Source: Oasisia sp. SBJ-2009
Lineage: Eukaryota; Annelida; Polychaeta; Sabellida; Siboglinidae
NCBI GenBank assembly: GCA_964017155.1
Contig: OZ024861.1
Location: 16,917,783 to 16,981,782 of the forward strand
Direction: 5' to 3'
Length of the DNA stretch: 64,000 bases
Made by a program: the position numbers and the translations under genes
Part shown: positions 11,461 to 22,262 of the stretch, piece after piece
Layout: each line of letters opens with the position of its first letter
How positions within the stretch are numbered: the stretch's first letter is position 1
The notes under the pieces: generated by a model
Seen by the model: only the letters and a program-made list of their open reading frames with translations
The model's database searches: none
What the model was told of the DNA's origin: nothing

Positions 11461-12037
11461 TTTCCTCTGCTCAGGTAAAAACTAATATTCTGTCGACAGC
11501 GGTGTTAATCGATGAAAGTGTTAAGTGAATATTTGGTATAACAGCAAGAAGCAGTTGTGATAAAACCGACACGGTGTCCAACATCGTTACTGAATATCGA
11601 TTTTGGTCATGTCGCTACACAAAGACGAATTACCAGACGCCTACCTTTACGTCCAGCGAACGACGGCGAATTCAGTTTCGTATGCGCAGCGATGACGGAC
11701 GGTGAACTGGTACGGTGTCATGCTGCATCGAAGTGATATAACGAAGTGTTTTATTACGCGAAATAAACATTGTTCATTTTCGTAACTTACCTAAACATAT
11801 ATTGCTCAAGGAAACGTGATTTCTACATCAAGTACAAGTACATCTTGGACGATGTCACGTGCAGCGAGAAGTAGTGTTTACCAGCCACATCACGACAAAT
11901 CGCTACATGCGAAATACCAGTGATGTCATCTTCATCATCCCCGACGGATGGACGAACAAGATAAGAAGATAATGTATTATTCTTTATAATCGAAATATTT
12001 CGTGTTTTAAGATAAGATTACATAAATAAACGAAACG
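11461..12037 (+). promoter_or_regulatory. Shared upstream block (3' part) of receptor 12038
   Basis: It begins near 'cctctgctcaggtaaaaactaat' and follows the other upstream blocks to the start codon, including 'aataaacattgttcattttcgtaac' and 'gataagaaga'. The more distal 'gaggccaagg' part is absent and is replaced by the unassigned spacer. The regulatory role is inferred. Confidence 0.4.
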
Positions 12038-13030
12038 ATGGATAACAATACTAACTCATCCATCTCCTTCAAACAGGAATTCCATGATATGATGAATGTG
12101 AAAGAATACTCTTATATTAAAACAGCAGTAATCTGTATAATAATCATCCTGAACCTTATTATGAACTCGCTCGTGATCGCTGTGATTTCACGCTACCCGC
12201 AGCTACGAGAAGATCGCACGACCCTATTCATGTTCTCGCTGTCGGTGTCCGACCTCGCCGCCGGGTGTACCTTCATGCCCATCAGCGCCGCCCTGTGCTC
12301 CAGGGCAACGCCGGAAGTCGCCGACATGGATGATCTCCTTCCGAAAGTATACGCCTTTATGGTGAATTGGTTTGGTTTCAACTCGATGTACTGCCTATGC
12401 TGGATGACAATCTCCAAAACGCTCGTCATCCTGAAGCCTTTCAAAGTCGAGCAACTTATCACTCGCAAATGCTGCTACGTCATCATTGGCATGAACTGGA
12501 TTATCGGTTGCGTGTTTGCTCTAGTTAACTTTAACATGAACGTAACTTGGAATACAGTGATGTGCACCCATCTTTTGCCCCAAGATGGAAATCTAGCGAC
12601 ATTCCACGTAACACATTTCGTAATTTCCGTGGTTATTCCGGTCTCACTAATCTTGTATGGTACTGTACGGATAATCATCGTGGTAGTTCGCACTCATCGG
12701 CAGATTTCTGCTCTCGAACAATCGGTTGTTGTTGGTAACAGTTCCATCGGAAAAACCGGTTTCGTTACGGTTCAAGCGATACGGTCTTCACGAAATGTGA
12801 TCATCATTTGTGTGGTGTCGCTTGTCCTCAACACACCTATCTTTGCATATGTTGTACTGCACTTTCTCACTGCATATCGTATTCCACATGGGTTTAGTTT
12901 CATTAGTATATGGGTATTTGAAAGCAACACATTTGTGAACAGTCTGCTGTATTTGCTGCTGTTCAAGTCCGTACGACAAAAGGCCTTCCACATGTTCCGT
13001 ACAATATACATCTGTATTCGCGAACGATGA
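12038..13030 (+). CDS. Rhodopsin-like GPCR, intact, single exon (A/B mosaic)
   Basis: The gene encodes 330 residues with seven predicted helices. The N-terminal part up to TM2 is nearly identical to the receptor at 7102 (MDNNTNSSISF; SVSDLAAGC). From TM3 onward it follows the subfamily B sequence found at 23872-24672 and 37054-38037: ILKPFKVEQ, WIIGCVFALVN, LALEQS-type loop 3, NTPIFAYVV and FESNTFVNSLLYL. Motifs are TM2 Asp, ISK in place of DRY, NTP in TM6 and NSLLY in TM7. The C terminus is short and basic (IRER). The mosaic pattern suggests gene conversion or unequal crossing-over. The ligand is unknown. Confidence 0.9.
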   Translation: MDNNTNSSISFKQEFHDMMNVKEYSYIKTAVICIIIILNLIMNSLVIAVISRYPQLREDRTTLFMFSLSVSDLAAGCTFMPISAALCSRATPEVADMDDLLPKVYAFMVNWFGFNSMYCLCWMTISKTLVILKPFKVEQLITRKCCYVIIGMNWIIGCVFALVNFNMNVTWNTVMCTHLLPQDGNLATFHVTHFVISVVIPVSLILYGTVRIIIVVVRTHRQISALEQSVVVGNSSIGKTGFVTVQAIRSSRNVIIICVVSLVLNTPIFAYVVLHFLTAYRIPHGFSFISIWVFESNTFVNSLLYLLLFKSVRQKAFHMFRTIYICIRER

Positions 13031-14520
13031 GTGTCAACACCAAGCAAATTGAAGAACACAATACATGTTCTCTGTTCAACGTCATTTCGTAGGGAAGATG
13101 TTGAAGATAAATGTTGACGCTTGCTAGTGAAATATCGATATAGGCGGGAATTGCTGAAATAAATTGTCATTATTTAATGACACTATCTGTTTTGCGGTAG
13201 GCAGTTTAAACGTGCTGAAGTCAAATTGCGGTAATCTTCCAGTTAACTGGCCCCAATATATGGAAATAATATTTAAAAAGAAACCGTGAAAAAAACGTTT
13301 TGAAAAGGCCTTAATAACTTAGGCCAGTTAACTGGAAGATTTGTTTAATGATACGGATTGATACGGATTCTTACAAAATCTTAGGTCAAACATAAGGATT
13401 GCCAACCCAAAAATGTGGCAAGTCTGATTCTGTTTTTATTAAGATTCCAAGAAGTCCAGTACTAATAGTAACTGTTACGCATCTACAGCGCGTATTTGGC
13501 AACAAATAAGCGGAGCACCATTTGTCCTTGTTTACTTCATTTCGACATTACCGTTCTGCCAATAGCTCTCTACCGTATCCTAAAGGTCATAACATGTTGC
13601 ATCCATATATTGCTTGGTTTCTAAAGGTTTGCCTTTTAACACGCAACTTAAGTTAAATACTATAATGTCATGGTCGAGCGAAGAGTTGCTGCTATTCTCT
13701 CCACTTGAAGGACATGATGGTCGAAGCCTGCTATTGCACGTAACTCTGGCCGCCTTTGTAGTTTCTCTGGCAAATTATCCGCTTTGTGTTCAATCATTTG
13801 GAAAGAGGATGGTGTAACAGCAATTATCACGCACTAACACGGCAAAGGCATAATATTGGCGACGTGAAACGTGTACTCTTATGGGCTCCTGCTGTTAAAA
13901 ACAAATTATAATCAGGACTACGAAATGACTTGTTATGCTCAGATCAATAAGAGACTTCCGTCGACGGTGCTACTCGATGGAAATAGTAAACTGGACGGCC
14001 GTAAGCATTCGACAATAAAATACACACGGCGTCCAATTTCGTAAACGTTCTACCGAGATTGCTAATTTACAAAAATCAATTAGCACACGCCTGAATTGTC
14101 TATATAAGACAGACATCTGCGGACGAAGGTCAGTTCCGCTTTGAGAGCGCACGGTAGAGAAATGGGAACTCGCTTGTGTTGTGCGGCATTTGAGAGACAC
14201 AGTTAATTAGTTAGTATAATAAATAAACATTGCTAACGCAGTTGAACTGATATTGCGATAACATGTGTGATTTCTACATACATTTCACAGATAACATGGA
14301 GGAAAGCCAAACAGAAGTATTGTGTAGATCGTATGCCGGTCAGTCTGTGTGTATAACATTATTATTCTTTACATTGAGTCTTTAATTTAATAAAGAACTA
14401 TAAGATTAGAACAATCATCGGCGCTACTGATAACGTTATTAGTAACGTTATCAGTTAACCACGACCTTTAACAAGGAATTCTTCGACACGATAATTCCGA
14501 ACACACTAACATAACATCTG
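13031..14520 (+). other. Intergenic; 3' half duplicated at the window end
   Basis: 13031-13460 shows no gene. 13465-13960 aligns with 63553-64000 ('catctacagcg.gtatttggcaacaaataagcggagcacc', 'catggtcgagcg', 'gacatgatggtcgaagcctgc'), so this is probably the upstream block of another receptor lineage, here leading to the broken copy at 14523. Short open frames at 13614-13817 and 63561-63875 overlap but differ by frame shifts, which argues against coding. Confidence 0.55.
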
Positions 14521-14522
14521 CG

Positions 14523-14930
14523 GTGTTATGTGTGATAATCATATTTAACGTAATTATGAACTCTCTCGTGATCGCATCGAATAGATCACACGACCCTCTT
14601 CATGTTCTCGCTGTCGGTGTTCGACCTCACTGCCCGGTGCACATTCATTGGTCGCTGTTGGCAAAATCTCCATCGGTAACACCGGTTTCGTCAGAGCTCA
14701 AGTGATTCGGTCATCCAAAAATGTTATAAGCATTTGTGTCGTTTCGCTACATTTACCCACCAGTCTTAAGCTCTACTGGTGTTGTGTTACGAGCGTGTCT
14801 GTTTCAGGCACGCCTAGCTTCGCCTCTATATGGTTATTTGAAGCCAACAACTTAAAATAGTATGTTGGTTTTGTTCAAGTCGGTACGACAAAAAGTCGTT
14901 TAAATTACATATATTATACTAGTCTATGCC
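14523..14930 (+). pseudogene. Heavily deleted GPCR pseudogene
   Basis: Recognisable pieces in order are TM1 (VIIIFNVIMNSLVIA), a frameshifted remnant of the TM2 region, a deletion joining directly to loop 3 (ISIGNTGFV), TM6 (SSKNVISICVVSL) and a degraded TM7 ('tttgaagccaacaac'). TM3 to TM5 are gone and several frames are needed. It cannot encode a receptor. Confidence 0.8.
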
Positions 14931-15754
14931 CGAGTAAGCTGAGTTCAATATCTTAATAAAGCCATGCTCTCATGCTAACGCAGGATACTGCTACCAAAAT
15001 ATTGGTACTGATAGGTCGACAGATGATGCTTGTAACTTTTGGTGACGTTGTCCAGAAATATGTTCAACTTTTAATCAATAATTTGCAAAACCTATCTCAC
15101 CCCATGGGTGGAAATGTCACTACGTCAACAAACATTTCGATATTAAGTAATTTGCGAACAATGGTAACAGCATGCTTTAACGAATTATATCAAATTTCTC
15201 AAATATGATTTGACTGACGCTGTTGATATACTCGCCTTTTGTATGACATTGAACATGAACTAATATTACAAAATTATGTCTGAGTTAACATTGAACGTGC
15301 CTCCGCTTCACATGTCCAGCTATGAATGTTACGGATTAAATCGGCTATTTTTTTACTATAACCAAATGGCCTACACCAGATCATTGAGCTCCAACGAGTA
15401 TACACCGAGATAAACAGATATCCACGTTGTCACCGATTGCCTCAACGTTTTCAAAGACTTGTCTATGTGTGACAGTCGCAACAATACCTTCCCATCGAGC
15501 GCTGTGTGTGGTATTTAACCCTAGTCTAAGTCTTTGCGGCGTGCGATTGAAGTCGAAACATCCCATTAGTATAGCATGGATATGGATAAGAGGCTATTCA
15601 TTAATGAAAAGAAATGTTGCATCCACCCACATTAAAGGTTGCATCTAACGCCACCAATAACATTAGTAATAATTCGGCCAGTGCGAGGTGATAGTAATAT
15701 GTCATGAAGAGATGACATGTTGCTGTGTAATTACGCAATGTGCAACGTCGGTTC
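14931..15754 (+). repeat. Receptor downstream block, diverged copy
   Basis: 15030-15200 aligns with 24960-25130 ('ttgtccagaaatatgttcaactt', 'atgggtggaaat'). 15400-15754 aligns with 8640-8960 and 33960-34290 ('ccacgttgtcaccgattgc', 'ttacgcaatgtgcaa.gtcggttc'). The alignment stops abruptly at 15754 where a GC-rich segment begins. No gene is supported. Confidence 0.65.
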
Positions 15755-15930
15755 ATCCCGGCGCACACGAGAGCTGTCAGCTGAGCTAATAGCCACGCGT
15801 GCCTGTTTGCTGAGCTGATAGCTGTCGTGTGCGCTGCGCTTTTCGTGAGCAAAGTGCCACGCGAGGCGGAGAGCAAAATATGTATCGTGTTTAATATTTT
15901 CCGCCTCGCGAGGCGAAAGTCTCACCCTGT
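15755..15930. repeat. GC-rich double hairpin insertion
   Basis: Two inverted repeats sit side by side: gcgcacacgagagctgtcag against its near-complement about 60 bp on (about 15762-15835), and gcgaggcggagagcaaaata against ttttccgcctcgcg (about 15857-15910). The base composition is unlike the surroundings and the segment interrupts a duplicated block, so it is probably one end of, or a whole, small mobile element. The right boundary is not defined. Confidence 0.55.
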
Positions 15931-16334
15931 GCGCTGAAAGTGAGCTATGTGCTTAGCGGCAACAATAAACTGGCCAATGAAAATCCGTAGCGTTCACGCG
16001 TGGCGCCATCTTGTGGATAACACAACATTATACGCTAGCGTCATCCAGAGGACAAAACAACTACTACTTAGTGTCAGACACATAAAGAAGTTAATAACCT
16101 TAGCATATATTCGTGTTTTACCAAATCGGTGTGCTAACTTCGTAACATTTCGTAACGTTTACGTTTCATAGCGTTATACAGGAGGTGTTTTAATATATTT
16201 AACTAAGTTAGGATTGTAAAGTAAAATTTAAATAGTTTAGTGTTACAACGCGATAGCCTTTTCAACTATTCGTATTACACTAAATCAGTGTGGCAAATTC
16301 CCTAGCATCCCTAAATATCTAGTTTGGTTAGTTA
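15931..16334. other. Unassigned spacer, possibly part of the preceding insertion
   Basis: There is no homologue elsewhere in the window and no convincing reading frame. It includes 'gtggcgccatcttgtgg'. Confidence 0.4.
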
Positions 16335-16450
16335 CCTAGTCCTCTGTGTCCAGTGCGGGTCAAACACGGCACGTGTTTCTCTATTGAAACTGGCTGCTTC
16401 AGGGCAGTGGGGTGTTGTCCATTCTTTTCGAGGGACGCTGGCTCAGTCCG
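16335..16450 (+). repeat. Dispersed repeat, copy 2
   Basis: Homologous to 10655-10755 and 35868-35970: 'ccagtgcgggtc.aacacggcacgtgt', 'ttgaaactggctgc', 'cagtggggtgttgtcc'. Confidence 0.6.
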
Positions 16451-16649
16451 AATCAGTTACAGTGCGTCAGTATAGGATTGCAAGTGGTTGTCACTACACT
16501 ACGGCAAGTCACCACGTCTGCTGAATGGATAAGAGATGTTGACAGTCGACCCTCCTACAAGCGACTGTGCGACGTGCAAGGGCAACGCAAATATAAGTAG
16601 CCCGTCACCTATGCAGGGAAGTCTGACACGTTTCCAGTTTCATTACATG

Positions 16650-17118
16650 TTGCTATGCAACCCAGAGTACTACAACTACATTCGGTCGCTCGATTCCCAA
16701 CTTGTTTCTATGACAAACCCAAATGAGTGGCTGTTTTATCCGCTAGATGGTACTAGCGCTAACGTTGTGCTAGAGTTAGCCACTAGATATCGCTAGCTTT
16801 GAAACCAGGGATGTCACAATCCAACAGTGTTCTATACTATGATTAGCGTAATGTACTTCATAGTTATACAGATGGACGACTATGTATTTATTGACAGCAA
16901 ACACGAAAACTTACTACAACATTATCCAACAATGCAGCAGCAGCAGACACCTTTTGGAACAACGGCCGCGGAGGACGTGACATCGTCAATTGTTTTTTTC
17001 TGGTAAAATGCTTTTGACCTGATGGGCAAATAAGCAGGCGACATTGCCATTAGCACATTATAGTCGCTATAGGAATCGTGCGACCGAATGTAGTTGCAGT
17101 ACTCGGGTTTGCATAACA
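16650..17118. mobile_element. Small inverted-repeat element (MITE-like)
   Basis: About 50-bp arms at 16650-16702 and 17068-17118 are near-complementary ('gctatgcaa.cc.gagtact.caactacattcggtcg'). They enclose about 365 bp with no gene. The matching Asn-Tyr-Ile-Arg-Ser peptides readable on the two strands are a consequence of the inverted repeat. Target duplication not identified. Confidence 0.6.
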
Positions 17119-17497
17119 AAAATTACATCATTCCGCATGCACGATGATGTGTAGGTGACCTACGTGAAGAAAGAGAGGAAACTGACCCAAGTGGCCTATG
17201 TGCCGAACGTCATGATGACATTTTACCTTAACGTTAACAATTGGCCTTGTTTCTGGACGTTTACCTAATTATGTAGTTGATGACATCTCCTCAAAGGGCG
17301 CTTATTGCCCTTTCGGCTATATTTAGACATAGATTTAAAATAAAAACGAATTTGTGGGATATTACATGATGTCCTATCCGAAAGATGGCACCACTTGTTC
17401 TCTACATATCCACCAAGGGGCGCTGCTGTTGTTCTGTTCATCAGAGTAACTAATAATACCGATGTACACAAACAATAGTTAGGCGTCATTTAGAGTG
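17119..17497. other. Unassigned spacer
   Basis: No homologue in the window, no gene and no element end recognised. Confidence 0.4.
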
Positions 17498-17563
17498 AGG
17501 CATAGAAGCATAGAAGCATAGAGACATAGAGGCATAGAGGCATAGAAGCATAGAGGCATAGAA
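17498..17563 (+). repeat. 9-bp minisatellite (gcatagaag)n
   Basis: About seven units of GCATAGAAG/GCATAGAGG directly before a degraded reverse transcriptase fragment. Confidence 0.85.
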
Positions 17564-17636
17564 GCCACATCGCAAGAAGGACATTGATATGCTAGAAAGA
17601 GTACAAAGAGAGCAACCAACACAATGCCAACAATAC

Positions 17637-17780
17637 TAAGCACAGCCTACAAGCCGAATCACAGTACGGAAACTGCGCTGACGAGAAGAATCAAGAATGA
17701 TTCCTGATGGCCCTGGACAACAAGCGAGGTGTCAGGCTGGTCCTACTCGATCTGTCATCGGCTTTTGCTGGTAAATCTAG
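17637..17780 (+). pseudogene. Reverse transcriptase fragment (CR1/jockey-like)
   Basis: Translation gives AYKPNHSTETALT, then after a one-base frame change MALDNKRGVRLVLLDLSSAF. These are the fingers/palm motifs around the first catalytic Asp of LINE reverse transcriptases (compare LLLDLSAAF in the copy at 44023-45661). Only about 45 codons remain. It is a relic. Confidence 0.7.
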
Positions 17781-17843
17781 TCGTCACTGCGTTTTCCAGG
17801 CATGTTAACCTTTCTGCGGTTGTCAATTTGGAAAGATGGTGGG

Positions 17844-18516
17844 TATCCGATTAGCACTCAAGTCGGGCATTGGCCGTCACCCCGAATCTCCTCAGGTCGG
17901 CCATAGCCGGCCAGGGAATACAACACAGCGTTTGAATTCGGTTTACGTGATTGCATCTAGTGATTACGATATGCAATAAATGCGACACCTATCTAAACAT
18001 ATAATATTAAATTGTGCGTATTTTGGATACTTCCGTTCTCGAACATATTTACCGCGTTTTAGGAATTTAACAGCAATAAGTTTGTTAGGATATTTAAAAA
18101 TGTCCTCCAGCCAGGAAGTTGACTACGTATACAGCTAAAACGTGTAACATTTATAACAAGTTATATACCAGTGTTTAGATAATGTAATGTTCTTTTAAAT
18201 AAACGCAACTTGTAACAGTAAAATCCAAGCATAAAAAAGTTACACCGCAACAAAGTATTTTCTTTTTACAAACGTTTCAAAATGCCATAGTGTCAATCAT
18301 GAAATGGTCAACATATTTTAAAATTACAACAGTTTTGACACCACTGTGTAGGTATTTTTATTATCTACAACATGCATGCCACATGCAGTTGCTAGAATTG
18401 AATAATAAAGGTGCTAGAGCAACGATAATGGCGCAAGCAATATTTTTAAACATCTAGGTCAAATACTGGAGGAGGCACAGGCTTCACGTTAAAATCGACT
18501 GAGTGCTAATGGGATA
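17844..18516 (+). mobile_element. MITE family copy B
   Basis: 673 bp with terminal inverted repeat TATCCGATTAGCACTCA against TATCCCATTAGCACTCA (the complement of the right end). It aligns end to end with the nested copy at 4153-4806, including 'ggtcggccatagccggcc' and 'tacaacatgcat.c.acatgc'. There is no coding capacity. The transposase source is not in the window. Confidence 0.75.
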
Positions 18517-19033
18517 ACTGCATTTATCAGATGAATAAATGGCAATGTATGTGGTTCGGAGTGCTTCATTCTACGTGGGCCAGCGGTAGAATCAACATAT
18601 CAAGTGGATGAGTAGACAAGCACAAGCTCCCGACAGTACATTAGACGCGGTCTTCATTTCCGTAAGGCACTATCGAGTGTGGTAATGTCTCAGTGCAAGG
18701 GCCAACTAACACACGCTTGCTTTGCGGACGATGACAGTTCAGTGTTATGTGCGCAAGGGCTACCCATGACGAAATGGTACTGAGTTACGTTGCATCGAAA
18801 GGACTCGGCTAAATAACCAGTGTTGATTTGACAAACTTAGTAGAACAGATGTTGGGCTAATATGTGTGATTTCTACATCATGAACACGGATAACCTGGGC
18901 TATGTCATTTGAAGAGATACGTATTGTGCCGATAGTATGACGATCATAACGTGTGTAGCGTTAGTTATAATATAGGGTACCTTGCGTGTTTCCTTTGTTA
19001 CAGTATCGTAAGGTTACACCAATGCTCGGAGCG
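18517..19033 (+). promoter_or_regulatory. Upstream region of receptor 19034
   Basis: A weakly conserved version of the receptor upstream block ('tttctacatca.gaacacgga', 'cggtcttcatttccgtaa'). It is much more diverged than the other copies, in keeping with the divergence of this receptor. The regulatory role is inferred. Confidence 0.3.
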
Positions 19034-20038
19034 ATGGATAATGGTACTAATTCTACCATTCCACTTAACACTGAATCCCGCGGCGTTAGGAACACCAAAG
19101 GATACCCTGGCGTCAAAGCGACGGTAATTTGTGTAATAATCACATTGAACGTCATTATGAACTCGCTCGTGATCGCTGTGATCGCATGTTACCCTCAGCT
19201 ACGAGAAGATCGCACGACCCTTTTCATGTTCTCGCTGTCGGTGTCCGACCTCGCTGCCGGGTGTACCTTCATGCCCTTTTGCGCCGCTCTGTGCTACGGG
19301 GCTAGGCCTGGAGATGCCAAAGGTGTTGGACTGCTTCCAAATGTACAAGCCTTTACGATGTGGTGGTTTGGTTTCAACTCGATGTACAGCCTGTGCTGGA
19401 TGACAATCTCCAAAACGATCGTCATTCTGAAGCCTTTCAAGGTCGAGCAACTTCTTTCGCACACCCGCTGTCATATCATCATTGGGCTGACTTGGATTAT
19501 TGGCCGCTTACTTTCCTCGTTAAACTTCACAGTAAACGTAAAGTGGAATTCCGTGATATGTGCATATGATATGCCAACAGATGGCAGAGTGAAGGCATAT
19601 TACACGGCATATTTATTAGTCGGCGTGGCACTGCCGGTCTCACTTATCATCTATGGAACAGTACGCATGTTCATCGTGGTTGTCCGCACTCATCGACATA
19701 TTTCCGCCCTCGAACAATCGGTCGCTGGTGGCGACCGATTGTTCAACAACTATGTCGGAAATACGGGTTTTGTCACAGCTCAAGCGATACGATCATCGAA
19801 AAATTTAATAGTCATTTGTATCGTTTCACTACTCTTCAACTTAACTCCCTTTACCTTTGGTGTTATAGGTAATATTTCCAGCACACCTCTTCCAGATGTG
19901 TTTAATTTCGTCCATCTGTGGTTATATGAAAGCAACACATTTGTGAATAGTCTGTTGTATTTGGTCCTCTTCAGTTCCGTGCGGCCCAAAGTCGTCGACA
20001 TGTTATATGCGATATTAGTCTACATCAGAGTTCGATGA
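19034..20038 (+). CDS. Rhodopsin-like GPCR, intact, single exon (subfamily C)
   Basis: 334 residues from the MDNGTNSTI start, which matches the paralogues; an in-frame ATG at 18986 would add 16 residues. It has seven helices, TM2 SVSDLAAG, ISK in place of DRY, ILKPFKVEQLLSH in loop 2, Pro in TM5 and TM6 (NLTPF) and NSLLYLVLF in TM7. It is the most diverged intact member. Loop 3 is longer by about five residues because of a 14-bp perfect inverted duplication at 19712-19744. Function is as inferred for the family, with ligand unknown. Confidence 0.9.
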   Translation: MDNGTNSTIPLNTESRGVRNTKGYPGVKATVICVIITLNVIMNSLVIAVIACYPQLREDRTTLFMFSLSVSDLAAGCTFMPFCAALCYGARPGDAKGVGLLPNVQAFTMWWFGFNSMYSLCWMTISKTIVILKPFKVEQLLSHTRCHIIIGLTWIIGRLLSSLNFTVNVKWNSVICAYDMPTDGRVKAYYTAYLLVGVALPVSLIIYGTVRMFIVVVRTHRHISALEQSVAGGDRLFNNYVGNTGFVTAQAIRSSKNLIVICIVSLLFNLTPFTFGVIGNISSTPLPDVFNFVHLWLYESNTFVNSLLYLVLFSSVRPKVVDMLYAILVYIRVR

Positions 20039-20962
20039 ACCTCAATAGCTGTGCAGCTCAAGACAGCCACTAAAGGTAATGCAGAACTCTAATACCAAAA
20101 CATTCATACTGAAAAACCGACTGATAACGCAAGTAACTTGAGCACGATAGTTTGACTTGGTGTCGGTTTGGTGATGTTGTCGTGAAATATGTTAATTTGT
20201 ATGAAATAATTCACACAATCTTGATATAATTATCAATATCGTTAACAATGTCGTTTCGACTAAATAATGTGCTACTCATACGTCATGGATGTGGCATGTA
20301 ATTTTTCTTTGTTTTACTTAAATGCCTATATGTTATTTACCAAGATGATACGCGCAAGGGTAATGCAATGTGGTCAATTGGCATACACTTTATTTGAGCT
20401 ATGCGGACGACATGCTGGTGTTGTTGTGTGTGCTCTAGGTGGCTTAACATTGAGCGTATCTCCACAGTCCGTGTACACCTAAGATTTGACGAACGAAGAT
20501 GTTCCAACGTATTTGAGTGTAAATGTGCGGATATGAAAAACACCGCAATGACAGCTCGTGCGCATGCGTCTGGTGTGGTCGTTTCCTTTGATGGGCATCG
20601 TGTTTATCCTATTATAACGATATTAAGGAGCTGTTCAAACTAATATATGTTCAATTGTGTCACTATTAGAATATAATATTACAACAACGGTTCCAAATGG
20701 ACTTCCCAAAATCACAATTTGCCAAAATTGCTGGCTTGACAAGCGATTCCCAATATAGACCAAGATGGCGCGAATGTAAACAACAACACTAAATTCGTGT
20801 AGAACCCAACTCGCCCAATCATAACACGAATAACAGCACACTTCAAAATATGATATGAACTAGGTTCAACGTAATTCAAGCAGGTTGCATTTAAACAACA
20901 TATTTAGTTACCTCTAACTATAATAACGTATATAACATATCGTGTAAATAAGGGCTACATTC
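20039..20962 (+). other. Intergenic, no gene recognised
   Basis: AT-rich. Short open frames at 20267-20643 show no recognisable domain. No copy elsewhere in the window was seen. Confidence 0.5.
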
Positions 20963-20969
20963 AATTATC

Positions 20970-22262
20970 GGAATCGGAATCGGAATCGGAAGTGTTTATT
21001 GACCCAATAAAATATACATAAAGCAATGTTCATACAAATGACCTACAACTCAAGTTAGAAAATAATATTACATTAGTACCGCTGTGCAGTAAACTGCCAA
21101 GTAATTGCATAAGAAATAAGAGAAATGTAATTATAAAATGTGATTATGAATTATTAATGTAGGTAAAATAACCAGGGGTCGAGGAGACTGTCACTAAGAC
21201 CATTTTGGTCGCTCTCGTGGCAGCCACCCCATTAACTACATAACAGTTAAATATAGTTGACTATTTTAAACACTTCCAAATAAACACATATGCATAATAC
21301 AGCAAACACAAGAATGTCATTTCTGGTAACATAAGTCACAAATCTCAAGTAACAAAACAACACAAATTTGTGAAATTATCTTGGAAATTAGCCAATGATT
21401 ATAATAACACTACTTAGTATATGTATATTTAGTATATGTACATTTACGGAGGTATAACAAAGGGAAGAATCACTGTAAATTAGTACGTTGCTTGTTATGA
21501 ATGTCCACATATATAATAGTTTGGTAAAAAGCACAGTGTTTTGTAATTTTTTAGAAAATTCTCTTTTGCGTAACTAATAAACCCTCGTAAACTGTGCGTT
21601 GTAATTTTGGTTTTAATGTTAAATGTAGTATTGTTTATTAGTAAAGGGATATCGTGCCTAATGCATCGCTTGGCAAAGTCATGCTTAGCCCTATTTGTAT
21701 GAATATTGTCATGTATCCGTGTGTTAAATGTGTGGACTGCTTTATTTAATATATATGGTAAGTTTTGCAAATATACTGGTAATGTCGTGTGCACATACTT
21801 ATAGTACAGTTTCAATTCATGCAATTTCAGCATATCTGTAACATTAAGAATCTTGAGTTTCTTAAACAACGGCTCAGTATGTGCATTATAATTTGTTAAA
21901 CATATTATTCTAATTGCTTTTTTCTGTAGTTTGATTATTCTGTTACAGCTAAAACCCCATACCATTAGGCCATAATTGATGTATGGTAAAATTAGTGCAT
22001 TATATAAAGTAACTTTTATATTTAGTGGCAAGAATCGTTTTAATTTGTTTAATATGCCTATCAATTTGGAACATTTAATTGAAATATATTTTATATGAAC
22101 ATCCCAGCTTAGGTTTTCTTGCAAGGTTACCCCAAGAAGATTACAATTTTGAACTCTTTCTATTACGGTTTCGTCTATTTTGAGGAGGAGATTATTCACT
22201 TGTCTATTTCCCAATTTATGTATTATATCTTTGGATTTCTTTACGTTTAACGACAATTTATT
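20970..22262 (-). mobile_element. 5'-truncated non-LTR retrotransposon with (GATTCC)n tail
   Basis: On the minus strand the element ends with 'gggtcaataaacacttcc' followed by GATTCC repeats (20970-20990), a typical 3' end for LINEs. The C-terminal part of the reverse transcriptase lies upstream (21495-22256). It is truncated just 5' of that frame near 22262. Target duplication not resolved. Confidence 0.75.
21495..22256 (-). pseudogene. LINE reverse transcriptase, C-terminal part
   Basis: 253 open codons contain motifs that follow the catalytic palm: NKLKRFLPLNIKVTLY-NALILPYINYG, VWGFSCNRIIKLQKKAIRII and LKLHELKLYYKY. This is the thumb/connection region of jockey-superfamily (L2/Crack-like) LINEs. 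The N-terminal palm with the FADD box is absent, so no enzyme can be made from this copy. Confidence 0.8.

Noticed and set aside
20267..20643. Small genes downstream of receptor 19034
   Set aside because: Short overlapping frames on both strands with no domain or conservation.
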